A DNA stretch of 64,000 nucleotides, taken from positions 80,210 to 144,209 of the forward strand of contig NZ_SPQO01000011.1 in the NCBI RefSeq assembly GCF_004570325.1, written 5' to 3'. Positions 1 to 7,259 of the stretch are shown here, piece after piece. The notes under the pieces are model-generated. The model was not told where the DNA came from. It made no database searches and saw only the letters and a program-made list of their open reading frames with translations. The position numbers and the translations under genes are program-made. Within the stretch, counting starts at the first letter, position 1, and each line of letters starts with the position of its first letter. The DNA comes from Mycobacterium sp. PS03-16 (GTDB lineage: Bacteria > Actinomycetota > Actinomycetes > Mycobacteriales > Mycobacteriaceae).

Positions 1-560
1 CGGTTGCGGTAGTCGTGGAGGTCCTCCCGCACGTCGACCGGGCTGGGTGTCGGCAGGGCGCCGATACCCGTGCGCAGCACTCGCTGCACCGTCGCGAGAT
101 GGCGGTCCTCGGCGCCGATCAGGCAGATGCCGGAGTCGTTGACGATGAATTGCGTACGCGCCCACATCAACCGCGCCAGCGGCGTCCCCGGCCGCAACCG
201 TTCGGCGAGGCCGAAACGGTAGGTCCCGAATTCGAAGGCCACCCAGCCGAAGAGCCGATCGGTCTCCAGCAGCAGCCGGTCGATCACCTCGCCGAGCACC
301 GCACCCGGCCGGCCGGACCAGGGCTGCCGCTGGACCACCGAATCCGCTACGACGCGCAGTTCGTCGGAGTCGAGTTCCACGACCGCGCGCGGGCCGCAGG
401 CCAGCATCCACTCGCCGTCGCGTTCGTAAACGACGTAGTCCTCGCCGTCGTGCTCAGGGATGGCCCGGGCGAGTTCGGCGACGACGTCGACCGGCGCCAT
501 GCCGCGCGGCAAGGAGAACATGAGCGACTCGGTGTTGTGGCTGCTCGTCTCGACTGACAC
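1..560 (-). CDS. mbtI: Salicylate synthase MbtI, N-terminal part (cut by window edge)
   Basis: MbtI converts chorismate through isochorismate to salicylate, the first step of mycobactin siderophore synthesis in the cytoplasm. About 186 N-terminal codons are present and the frame runs off the left edge, so the C-terminal chorismate-binding domain is missing only because of the window. The stretch WSGRPGAVLGEVIDRLLLE and the following FGWVAFEFG closely match remembered M. tuberculosis MbtI. The chosen start is GTG at 560, giving VSVETSSHNTE; an internal ATG about 13 codons in is possible. The gene reads away from hemW and lies directly downstream of an IdeR-like box, so iron repression is expected. 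Confidence 0.93.
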   Translation of the reverse strand, partial: MSVETSSHNTESLMFSLPRGMAPVDVVAELARAIPEHDGEDYVVYERDGEWMLACGPRAVVELDSDELRVVADSVVQRQPWSGRPGAVLGEVIDRLLLETDRLFGWVAFEFGTYRFGLAERLRPGTPLARLMWARTQFIVNDSGICLIGAEDRHLATVQRVLRTGIGALPTPSPVDVREDLHDYRN

Positions 561-566
561 GGGAAG

Positions 567-585
567 TAAATGTAGCCTAACCTTT
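567..585 (-). promoter_or_regulatory. IdeR (iron box) operator overlapping the mbtI -10 region
   Basis: On the minus strand this reads AAAGGTTAGGCTACATTTA. It matches the 19-bp mycobacterial IdeR consensus TTAGGTTAGGCTAACCTAA at about 13 positions, with the left half and centre best conserved. A TANNNT hexamer (TACATT, 574-569) lies inside it, 9 bases before the GTG of mbtI, so iron-loaded IdeR would block the promoter and the mRNA would be leaderless or nearly so. IdeR control of mbtI is known in M. tuberculosis; the box here is read from sequence only. Confidence 0.75.
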
Positions 586-632
586 CCCGCAACGGCAGCC
601 CACGCACTTTGCCAGGGCCACCGGCAGCGAGC

Positions 633-677
633 GCACGGTTGTGGTACGCAAACGAGTAAGGGCGTCGACAACCGTGC
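633..677. repeat. Intergenic palindrome, diverged member of a repeated family
   Basis: Two 10-bp arms, GCACGGTTGT (633-642) and ACAACCGTGC (668-677), are perfect inverted repeats around a 25-nt loop containing GCAAACGAG. Arms and loop resemble the two 49-nt palindromes at 33364-33412 and 34862-34910 (arm core CGGTTGT, loop GCAAAACG). It lies just beyond the hemW stop, so it could act as a transcription end signal. There is no U-tract. Confidence 0.55.
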
Positions 678-692
678 AGTCGGCGACGACGC

Positions 693-1880
693 TCAGTCGT
701 CGAGCAGCGTGCGCACCACACCGTCGGCGAGCAGCCTGCCGCGGTCGGTCAGGACGAGTCGCTCACCCTCGACGCGCGCGAGCCCCTCGGCCACCACGGC
801 GTCGACCCGCACCCGTTCGGGAGCGGTGAGCACGGCCAACGGCAGACCGGAGCGCAGCCGTAGCCGCAGCATCACGTCCTCGAGGTGCCTGGCGGCGTCA
901 TCGAGCACCTCGAAATCCGCGACCGGCAGCGCCCCCGAGGCCAGAGTTTCGGCATACGCGTTGGGATGCTTGACATTCCACCATCGGGTGTCGCCGAGGA
1001 AGCCGTGGGAGCCCGGGCCGGCGCCCCACCACTGTCCGCCGTCCCAGTAGCCGAGGTTGTGCCGGCACTCGCCGCCGGGGCGCGCCCAGTTCGACACCTC
1101 GTACCAGTCGAACCCCGCCTGCGCGAGGTGCCCGTCGAGCAGTTCGTACCGGGCGGCCAGCACGTCGTCGTCAGGCGCCGCGATCTGACCACGCCGCACC
1201 CGCCGGGCCAGCGCGGTGCCGTCCTCCACCACCAGCGCATACGCCGACACGTGGTCCACCCCCGCCTCGATCACCGCCTCGACCGAGCGCCGCAGATCGT
1301 CGTCGGTCTCCCCGGGCGTGCCGTAGATCAGGTCGAGGTTGACGTGACCGAACCCGGCCGCGCGGGCCTCCCCCGCCGCCGCGAGCGCCCGGCCGGGCGA
1401 ATGAACCCGGTCCAGTACGGCCAGCACATGGCGGGCGATCGACTGCATGCCCAGCGACACCCGGGTGTATCCGGCCGCCAGCAGCGCGTCGAACAGTTCC
1501 GGGCCCGAGGACTCCGGGTTGGCCTCGGTGGTCACCTCCGCGCCGGGCGCCAGCGTGAAGTGCTCCCGCACCGCGTCCAGCACCGCGGCCAGCCGGGCGC
1601 CGCCCAGCAGCGACGGTGTGCCGCCGCCGACGAACACCGTGTCCACGGGCGGCGGCGTCCCGAGGGCGTGCGCGGCCAGCACCAGCTCCGCTCGCAGCGC
1701 GGTGAGCCAGCTGTCGGGGTTCGCGCCGCCGAGTTCGGCCGGGGTGTAGGTGTTGAAGTCGCAGTAGCCGCACCGCGTCGCACAGAACGGCACGTGAACA
1801 TAGATGCCGAACGGCCCGCCGGGTGTCGCGGCGAGGGCGGGTGCGCGCACGGGCGCGGTTCGGACGGTCACCCCGTCCAT
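693..1880 (-). CDS. hemW: Radical SAM protein HemW (HemN-like, heme chaperone family)
   Basis: The 395-residue protein carries the radical-SAM motif CATRCGYC (C33, C37, C40) followed by F42. That CxxxCxxCxF pattern is typical of HemW, whereas true coproporphyrinogen dehydrogenases (HemN) have CxxxCxxCxC. A GGGTPS SAM-binding motif follows at about residue 89. HemW proteins bind heme and a [4Fe-4S] cluster and act in heme trafficking; the older annotation as coproporphyrinogen III oxidase is probably wrong. The gene follows the small YdeI-like gene by 11 bp in the same direction, suggesting co-transcription. Its position next to mbtI and sirA matches M. tuberculosis Rv2388c. Confidence 0.9.
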   Translation of the reverse strand: MDGVTVRTAPVRAPALAATPGGPFGIYVHVPFCATRCGYCDFNTYTPAELGGANPDSWLTALRAELVLAAHALGTPPPVDTVFVGGGTPSLLGGARLAAVLDAVREHFTLAPGAEVTTEANPESSGPELFDALLAAGYTRVSLGMQSIARHVLAVLDRVHSPGRALAAAGEARAAGFGHVNLDLIYGTPGETDDDLRRSVEAVIEAGVDHVSAYALVVEDGTALARRVRRGQIAAPDDDVLAARYELLDGHLAQAGFDWYEVSNWARPGGECRHNLGYWDGGQWWGAGPGSHGFLGDTRWWNVKHPNAYAETLASGALPVADFEVLDDAARHLEDVMLRLRLRSGLPLAVLTAPERVRVDAVVAEGLARVEGERLVLTDRGRLLADGVVRTLLDD

Positions 1881-1891
1881 GGTCCCAGGTT

Positions 1892-2158
1892 CTACCGCCC
1901 GGTGCGCTCGCGGTGCTTACACCCCGGCCAGCAGCACGGCCGGCGCTTTCCCTCCTCGAGCTCCTCCTGGGTGCGGCGGATGCGGCGCTCCCGGGTCTTC
2001 TGCTGTTTGGCGTCCTCGACCCAGCAGATGAACTCGTTGCGGGCCAGCGGCGTGATGTCCTCCCACTTGGCCAGCACCTCGGGGTTGCCGATCAGCGCGG
2101 CGCGCAGATCGTCCGGCAGCTCGTGCACGACCCCACCCGGCACCGCCTTCACAGCCAT
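1892..2158 (-). CDS. Small YdeI/OmpD-associated family protein
   Basis: An 88-residue protein starting MAVKAVPGG. The central LARNEFICWVEDAKQQKTRE followed by RRIRRTQEELEEGKRR matches the C-terminal helical region of the YdeI/OmpD-associated family (bacteriocin-protection YdeI type), whose biochemical role is unsettled. The C-terminus has a CCWPGC cluster and a basic end. The ATG at 2158 was chosen over a longer upstream reading because family similarity begins there and the longer frame would run into the divergent sirA leader promoter. It is upstream of and probably co-transcribed with hemW. Confidence 0.7.
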   Translation of the reverse strand: MAVKAVPGGVVHELPDDLRAALIGNPEVLAKWEDITPLARNEFICWVEDAKQQKTRERRIRRTQEELEEGKRRPCCWPGCKHRERTGR

Positions 2159-2283
2159 GGGAGCGAGCTTAGATGGCGCATCGGCGCGGCCGGTGCCGTA
2201 CTGACTCCCGCGCCGGACCCGCCGAGTTCCGCGCACGATGAGCGCAACTATCGCCCCATTAGGGCGTGCGGGCCCGACCATGG

Positions 2284-2289
2284 CACAAT
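2284..2289 (+). promoter_or_regulatory. -10 element of the sirA operon leader (leaderless uORF)
   Basis: CACAAT lies at -13 to -8 relative to the GTG at 2297. This is the same spacing as the -10 hexamers of the other two cysteine-rich uORFs in the window, so transcription probably starts on the GTG. The hexamer itself deviates from TANNNT in its first base. Confidence 0.55.
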
Positions 2290-2296
2290 TGAGGCC

Positions 2297-2392
2297 GTGA
2301 CCGCTGCCCTCATCCTGCGCACCCGCGTGCGACTGGTGGCTCGGCGGCACGTCGACTTCAAGCGCGTGTGTAGCTGCTGTTGTCTCCCTTGA
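2297..2392 (+). CDS. Leaderless polycysteine leader peptide upstream of sirA
   Basis: A 31-codon ORF starting GTG and ending in CSCCCLP then TGA. Four of the last seven residues are cysteine, in a window where cysteine is otherwise rare. There is no Shine-Dalgarno sequence, but a -10 hexamer sits at -13 to -8, as expected for a leaderless mRNA. Published work in M. smegmatis describes leaderless polycysteine short ORFs that sense cysteinyl-tRNA supply and attenuate downstream sulfur genes; this is almost certainly that element for the sirA-cysH-sirB operon. The stop lies 126 nt before the sirA ATG, across a structured leader. Confidence 0.88.
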   Translation: MTAALILRTRVRLVARRHVDFKRVCSCCCLP

Positions 2393-2453
2393 TGCGTGCG
2401 ATCTAGGACCCAGCCCACCGAAAGACCTTCAGCTGGCCGCCGGATCTGCGCCG

Positions 2454-2508
2454 CCGGACAGCCCTCCGGTGATTCAGCGCGTTCCCAACGCCGGCTCCCA
2501 GAGGAGCC
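2454..2508 (+). promoter_or_regulatory. Leader hairpins that occlude the sirA ribosome binding site
   Basis: Two short perfect hairpins are visible. CCGGA (2454-2458) pairs with TCCGG (2465-2469). GGCTCC (2493-2498) pairs with GGAGCC (2503-2508) across the 4-nt loop CAGA. The second hairpin contains the GGAG Shine-Dalgarno sequence of sirA, 10 nt before the ATG, so it would hide the ribosome binding site. This gives a plausible output for the upstream polycysteine uORF: ribosomes stalled at Cys codons would change leader folding. The stems are seen; the mechanism is inferred. Confidence 0.6.
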
Positions 2509-2518
2509 AGACACCACC

Positions 2519-4210
2519 ATGACCGAGACGACCACGGCGAAGTCCCGCCCCGCCAAGCCTGTGAAGCGCCCCCGCGGCGAGGGACAGTGGGCGCTGGGCT
2601 ACCGCGAACCCCTCAACGCCAACGAGCAGTTCAAGAAGGACGACGACGCGCTCAACGTGCGCTCGCGGATCCTCGACATCTACTCCAAACAGGGCTTCGC
2701 CAGCATCGACAAGCAGGACCTGCGCGGCCGCATGCGCTGGATGGGTCTCTACACCCAGCGCAAGCAGGGCTACGACGGCACGTGGACCGGCGACGAGAAC
2801 ACCGACATGCTCGAGGACTCGTACTTCATGATGCGGGTCCGCTGTGACGGCGGCGCCCTGAGCACCGCCGCGCTGCGCACCCTCGGCGAGATCTCCACCG
2901 AGTACGCCCGCGACACCGCCGACATCTCCGACCGCGAGAACGTCCAGTACCACTGGATCCGCATCGAGGACGTCCCGGCGATCTGGGACAAGCTGGCCGC
3001 CGTCGGCCTGCAGACCACCGAGGCCTGCGGCGACTGCCCCCGCGTGGTCCTCGGCTCCCCGCTGGCCGGTGAGTCCCTCGATGAGGTGCTCGACCCGACG
3101 TGGGCGGTCGACGAGATCGTGCGCCGCTACATCGGCAACCCGGAGCTGTCGAACCTGCCGCGCAAATTCAAGACCGCGATCTCCGGTCTGCAGGACGTGG
3201 CCCACGAGGTCAACGACGTCGCGTTCATCGGTGTCGTGCATCCCGAGCACGGGCCCGGGCTGGACCTGTGGGTCGGCGGCGGACTGTCGACCAACCCCAT
3301 GCTGGCCCAGCGGGTCGGGGTGTGGGTGCCGCTCGAGGAGGTCCCCGACGTCTGGGAGGCCGTCACCTCGATCTTCCGCGACTACGGCTACCGCCGGCTG
3401 CGGTCCAAGGCGCGGCTGAAGTTCCTGATCAAGGACTGGGGCGTCGAGAAGTTCCGCGAAGTCCTCGAGACCGAGTACCTCAAGCGGCCGCTGATCGACG
3501 GACCGGCACCCGAGCCGGTCAAGCATCCGATCGACCACGTCGGCATCCAGCGGCTCAAGAACGGGCACAACGCCGTCGGCGTCGCCCCGATCGCCGGTCG
3601 CGTGTCGGGCACCATCCTGTCGCAGGTGGCCGATCTGGCCGAGGCGGCCGGATCGGACCGGGTGCGGTTCACCCCGTATCAGAAGCTCGTGATCCTCGAC
3701 GTGCCCGACGACAAGCTCGACGCGCTGGTCGCCGGCCTCGACGCGCTGGGGCTGCCGTCGCGGCCGTCGCACTGGCGCAAGAACCTGATGGCGTGCACGG
3801 GCATCGAGTACTGCAAGCTGTCGTTCGCCGAGACCCGCAAGCGTTCGCAGGTGCTGGTACCCGAGCTGGAGAAGCGGCTCGACGACATCAACGCCCAGCT
3901 CGATGTGCCGATCACCATCAACATCAACGGCTGCCCGAACTCCTGCGCCCGTATCCAGGTCGCCGACATCGGGTTCAAGGGCCAGATGGTCGACGACGGC
4001 GACGGTCCGGTCGAGGGCTTCCAGGTGCACCTTGGCGGCAGCCTGGGCCTGGACAGCGGATTCGGCCGCAAACTGCGTCAGCACAAGGTGCTCTCCACCG
4101 AACTCGGCGACTACATCGACCGGGTGGTTCGCAACTTCGTGAAACAACGCGAGCAGGGTGAGCGTTTCGCTACGTGGGCCCTACGAGCGGACGAGGCGGA
4201 TTTGCGATGA
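2519..4210 (+). CDS. sirA: Ferredoxin-dependent assimilatory sulfite reductase
   Basis: 563 residues, the length recalled for M. tuberculosis SirA (formerly NirA). The enzyme reduces sulfite to sulfide with six ferredoxin electrons, using siroheme coupled to a [4Fe-4S] cluster. The cluster and siroheme cysteines are in ACTGIEYC (C426, C432) and NGCPNSC (C472, C476), the nitrite/sulfite reductase signature. The ATG at 2519 has GGAG ten bases upstream; an in-frame extension to 2396 has no family similarity and crosses the structured leader, so it was discarded. It heads an operon with cysH and sirB and is preceded by a polycysteine uORF, which implies induction on cysteine shortage. Confidence 0.96.
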   Translation: MTETTTAKSRPAKPVKRPRGEGQWALGYREPLNANEQFKKDDDALNVRSRILDIYSKQGFASIDKQDLRGRMRWMGLYTQRKQGYDGTWTGDENTDMLEDSYFMMRVRCDGGALSTAALRTLGEISTEYARDTADISDRENVQYHWIRIEDVPAIWDKLAAVGLQTTEACGDCPRVVLGSPLAGESLDEVLDPTWAVDEIVRRYIGNPELSNLPRKFKTAISGLQDVAHEVNDVAFIGVVHPEHGPGLDLWVGGGLSTNPMLAQRVGVWVPLEEVPDVWEAVTSIFRDYGYRRLRSKARLKFLIKDWGVEKFREVLETEYLKRPLIDGPAPEPVKHPIDHVGIQRLKNGHNAVGVAPIAGRVSGTILSQVADLAEAAGSDRVRFTPYQKLVILDVPDDKLDALVAGLDALGLPSRPSHWRKNLMACTGIEYCKLSFAETRKRSQVLVPELEKRLDDINAQLDVPITININGCPNSCARIQVADIGFKGQMVDDGDGPVEGFQVHLGGSLGLDSGFGRKLRQHKVLSTELGDYIDRVVRNFVKQREQGERFATWALRADEADLR

Positions 4211-4238
4211 GCGCTTGCGCGAAGAGCGGAGTACAGCG

Positions 4239-4943
4239 ATGAGTGTGATGACGGATATCGACCTGCAGCAGTTGGCGGAGCGTGGCGCGGCCGAACTGGG
4301 CCCCGACGCCTCGGCCGAGGATCTGCTGCGCTGGACCGACGAGCATTTCGGCGGTGATTACGTCGTCGCGTCGAACATGCAGGACGCGGTGCTGGTCGAC
4401 CTGGCCGCCAAGGTGCGTCCCGGTGTGGACGTGCTGTTCCTCGACACCGGCTACCACTTCGCCGAGACCATCGGCACCCGCGACGCCGTCGAATCGGTCT
4501 ACGACATCACCGTCGTCAACGTCACCCCGGAGAAGACGGTCGCCGAACAGGATGTGCTGTTCGGCAAGGACCTGTTCGCCCGCGAACCCAATGAGTGCTG
4601 CCGGATGCGCAAGGTGGAACCGCTGAGCAAGGCGCTGCGCGGCTACTCGGCCTGGGTGACCGGCATCCGCCGCGTGGAGGCGCCGACCCGCGCCAACGCG
4701 CCGCTGATCAGCTGGGACAAGGCATTCGGGCTGGTGAAGATCAACCCGATCGCGGCGTGGTCCGATGAGGAGATGCAGGCCTACATCGACGCCAACGGCA
4801 TCCTGGTCAACCCGCTGGTCGATGAGGGCTACCCGTCGATCGGGTGCGCGCCGTGCACGGCCAAGCCGGTCCTGGGCGCCGACCCGCGCAGTGGGCGCTG
4901 GCAGGGTCTGGCCAAGACCGAATGCGGCCTGCACGCATCCTGA
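4239..4943 (+). CDS. cysH: Adenylylsulfate (APS) reductase CysH
   Basis: The 234-residue enzyme reduces activated sulfate to sulfite with thioredoxin. The [4Fe-4S] cluster motifs CC (C120, C121) and CAPC (C203, C206) are present, which marks the APS-reducing type rather than the cluster-free PAPS reductase. The catalytic cysteine is C229 in the C-terminal ECGLH motif. The chosen ATG at 4239 gives MSVMTDID; ATG at 4248 is also possible. It follows sirA by 28 nt and precedes sirB by 7 nt, so the operon supplies two successive reductions plus the cofactor chelatase. Confidence 0.95.
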   Translation: MSVMTDIDLQQLAERGAAELGPDASAEDLLRWTDEHFGGDYVVASNMQDAVLVDLAAKVRPGVDVLFLDTGYHFAETIGTRDAVESVYDITVVNVTPEKTVAEQDVLFGKDLFAREPNECCRMRKVEPLSKALRGYSAWVTGIRRVEAPTRANAPLISWDKAFGLVKINPIAAWSDEEMQAYIDANGILVNPLVDEGYPSIGCAPCTAKPVLGADPRSGRWQGLAKTECGLHAS

Positions 4944-4950
4944 GGCGACC

Positions 4951-5655
4951 GTGACCCTGATCCTGACCGCCCACGGCAGCGTCGATCCGCGGTCGGCCGC
5001 GGTGACCCGGGCTGTGGCCGGCCGGATTCGGCGGTTGCGCCCGTGGCTGCACGTCGAGGCCGCATTCCTCGAGAAGACCGCTCCGAGCCTGGCCGACGTG
5101 CTGGCCCGCACCTCCGACGACCCGGTGGTGGTGCCGTTCCTGCTGGCCGACGCCTATCACGCCCGCAGCGACATCCCCGCGGTGATCGAGGCGTCGAACC
5201 GCCCCGTCCGGCAGGCCGGTGTGCTGGGTGAGGACCCGGCGCTGCTGGCGGTCGCCCGGCACCGGCTCGCCGAGGCCGGGGTCTCCCCCGACGACGAGGA
5301 GCTCGGCGTGCTCGTGGTGGCGGTCGGCTCGTCGCGGGCGGCGGCCAACGCCCGCACCGCGACGGTGGCGTCGGCCCTGTCGGCCGGCACCCGTTGGGTG
5401 GGCGCCGACACCGGCTTCGCGACCGGGCCGTACGCGAACCTGGCCGGCGCCGCCGAAGGGCTCCGCGCCCGCGGCGCCCGCCGCGTGGTGCTCGCCCCGT
5501 GGTTCCTCGCCCACGGCCGCATCACCGACAGGGTCGCTGAATTCGCTGCGGCACAGGGCTTCCGGTTGGCCGAGCCGCTGGGCTCACACAACCTGGTGGC
5601 CGCCACGGTGCTCGACCGCTTCGACGCGGCGACCGCCGCGCTGGCCGCCGCGTAG
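4951..5655 (+). CDS. sirB: Sirohydrochlorin ferrochelatase (CbiX/SirB family)
   Basis: A 234-residue CbiX-type chelatase starting at GTG 4951, 7 nt after the cysH stop. The N-terminal TAHGS (H8), H70 in the YHARSD context and H188 in LAHGR fit the metal-binding histidines of the two half-domains. The expected job is insertion of iron into sirohydrochlorin to give siroheme for SirA, which explains its place in this operon. The orthologue in M. tuberculosis is Rv2393 (che1). Cobalt chelation cannot be excluded from sequence, but the operon favours siroheme. Confidence 0.88.
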   Translation: MTLILTAHGSVDPRSAAVTRAVAGRIRRLRPWLHVEAAFLEKTAPSLADVLARTSDDPVVVPFLLADAYHARSDIPAVIEASNRPVRQAGVLGEDPALLAVARHRLAEAGVSPDDEELGVLVVAVGSSRAAANARTATVASALSAGTRWVGADTGFATGPYANLAGAAEGLRARGARRVVLAPWFLAHGRITDRVAEFAAAQGFRLAEPLGSHNLVAATVLDRFDAATAALAAA

Positions 5656-5775
5656 TCAGCTCAAGTAGGCCGCACCCGGAATCGCCGAGCCGTCCCGGGG
5701 CCCGACGGCTGTCGTCTCAACCGCTCCCGTGTTACTGCGCGTCCGCGCACGCCTGCCTCGCGGCCTGCACGCATA

Positions 5776-6252
5776 GTGGTGGTGCTCGCCGCCGCCCGGT
5801 TGTTCTGGGCGGCGCACAGCATGCACCGTTCGAGCCGGCACTTCACCATGTCGACCGCGGTGCGACTGCCGTGGCTGATCCCGGGCAAGTTCCTGACGTC
5901 AGTGGTCTACGTGCCGATGGCGGTGCTCGGCGTCCCGGTGTGGCTGATCTTCCTCGGGCAGGCCGTCGTGCTGCTCCTCCAGTTCCCGCCGCACACCGAA
6001 CGCATCGGAACCTTGCCTCGCGCAATCGAGTTCGTGGTCAACGCGCCGTCGCACCACCGCGTGCGCTACGGGCTCACCCACGACATCGACACCTACAACC
6101 CGGTCAAGGTGAACTACCGCGAGTTCGCAGCGATGGTGCGCGACGTCTGGCGGGCCGAGACCTGGCGCGGCCGGCTCGGCTACCTGCTGGCCCCGCCCGG
6201 TGGCGCGAACCGCCACACGTCGCACCACCCGTCGATCAGCCGGAAGCCTTAA
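5776..6252 (+). pseudogene. Remnant of a fatty acid hydroxylase / sterol desaturase family gene
   Basis: The frame shows family blocks in order: LFWAAHSMHRSS (the HxxHH box, damaged to HSMHR), STAVRLPW, PPHTERIGTLPRAIEF, NAPSHHRV, then RYGLTHDIDTYNPV and WRGRLGYL. In intact relatives such as M. tuberculosis Rv1814, NTPSHHRV is followed by HHG, the NYGGILIIWDRLFG block and more before the xYGL motif. Here about 36 residues are missing in frame, removing half of the third histidine box. The N-terminal membrane portion with the first histidine box is also absent; only about 120 bp of non-matching sequence separates it from sirB. Two metal-ligand boxes are broken, so activity is unlikely. Confidence 0.8.
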
Positions 6253-6295
6253 GTTCGCGCTGAGTCCAGCCCTCCCGGCAACCTCCGACAACCGG

Positions 6296-6301
6296 TACTA
6301 C
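6296..6301 (+). promoter_or_regulatory. -10 element of the sulfonate importer leader
   Basis: TACTAC occupies -13 to -8 relative to the ATG at 6309, with overlapping alternatives such as TACTACT. The spacing equals that of the other two polycysteine uORF promoters, predicting a leaderless transcript starting at the ATG. Confidence 0.5.
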
Positions 6302-6308
6302 TACCGGA

Positions 6309-6347
6309 ATGCCCGCCGCACCGCGTGTCGACTTCTGTTGTCGCTGA
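6309..6347 (+). CDS. Leaderless cysteine-pair leader peptide upstream of the sulfonate ABC importer
   Basis: A 12-codon ORF, MPAAPRVDFCCR, ends with two cysteine codons (TGT TGT), an arginine and TGA. Its end resembles that of the sulfate-importer leader peptide (VRCCR). No ribosome binding site precedes it; a -10 hexamer at -13 to -8 suggests a leaderless mRNA. It lies 48 nt before the GTG of the permease gene. By analogy with known mycobacterial polycysteine uORFs it should sense Cys-tRNA supply and tie sulfonate import to cysteine status. The assignment rests on composition, position and promoter spacing. Confidence 0.75.
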   Translation: MPAAPRVDFCCR

Positions 6348-6395
6348 ACCGCTTCTCCAAGTCCGCGTTCAGCCACACAGAAATGAGTCCGCACC

Positions 6396-7259
6396 GTGTC
6401 GGTATATCTCGACCTCACCCATGACGAGCCCAGGGTGGGGACACCGGTCCCCGTCTCACCGAGCGGAGTCTGGCGCGGGCGGTTGACCCGAGCGGCCCTG
6501 CCGGTGCTGTCACTCGTCGTGTTCTTCGCCGTCTGGCAGCTTGCCGCCGCCAGCGGCATCTGGAACCAGACCTTCGTTCCGTATCCGCGCACCGTGTGGC
6601 AGGCCTTCCTCGACATCTCCGGCACGCACGACGGGGTCCGCGGATACGCGGGCTTCCTGCTGTGGGAGCACCTCTACATGACGTTGCGGCGGGTGCTGGC
6701 CGGCGTCGTCATCGGCGTGCTCCTCGGGGTGGCCCTCGGCCTGGTGATGGGTTCGGTGGGTTGGGTTCGCAGCGTCCTCGAACCCTGGCTGACGTTCCTG
6801 CGCGCGTTACCGCCGCTGGCCTACTTCTTCCTGCTGGTGATCTGGCTGGGCATCGACGAGGCGCCCAAGATCACTCTGCTGGCGCTCGCGGCGCTGCCGC
6901 CGGCCGCGGTCGCCACCACCGCGGCCGTGGTCGCCGCACCGGTCGGCCTGCAGGAGGCCGCCCGCGCCCTCGGCGCCTCCCGCCGCGAGGTGATCCGCGA
7001 CGTGGTGGTCCCGTCGGCGCTGCCGGAGACCTTCACGGGCATCAGGCTCGCGGTCGGCATGGCTTACTCGTCGGTGGTGGCCGCGGAACTGTTCAACGGC
7101 ATCCCCGGAATCGGTGGATTGGTCAAGGACGCAAGCAATTACAACAACACTCCCGTCGTGCTCGTCGGCATCTTCGCCATCGGTGGCTCCGGCCTGATCA
7201 TCGACGGACTTCTACGCGCGGTGGAGCGCCGCGCTGTTCCGTGGAGAGGAAAGATATGA
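6396..7259 (+). CDS. Sulfonate/taurine-type ABC transporter permease (SsuC/TauC family)
   Basis: The 287-residue membrane protein has about six hydrophobic segments and the cytoplasmic EAA loop EAARALGASRREVIRDVV near residues 187-204. It matches the SsuC/TauC/NitT permease family for sulfonates, taurine or related anions. It should pair with the lipoprotein and ATPase encoded next. The start is GTG 6396; the ribosome binding site is weak, which fits control through the upstream leader ORF. Its position between sulfite reduction and sulfate import genes and the cysteine uORF favour an organosulfur substrate, but nitrate- or thiamine-precursor-like substrates cannot be excluded from the fold. 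Confidence 0.85.
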   Translation: MSVYLDLTHDEPRVGTPVPVSPSGVWRGRLTRAALPVLSLVVFFAVWQLAAASGIWNQTFVPYPRTVWQAFLDISGTHDGVRGYAGFLLWEHLYMTLRRVLAGVVIGVLLGVALGLVMGSVGWVRSVLEPWLTFLRALPPLAYFFLLVIWLGIDEAPKITLLALAALPPAAVATTAAVVAAPVGLQEAARALGASRREVIRDVVVPSALPETFTGIRLAVGMAYSSVVAAELFNGIPGIGGLVKDASNYNNTPVVLVGIFAIGGSGLIIDGLLRAVERRAVPWRGKI

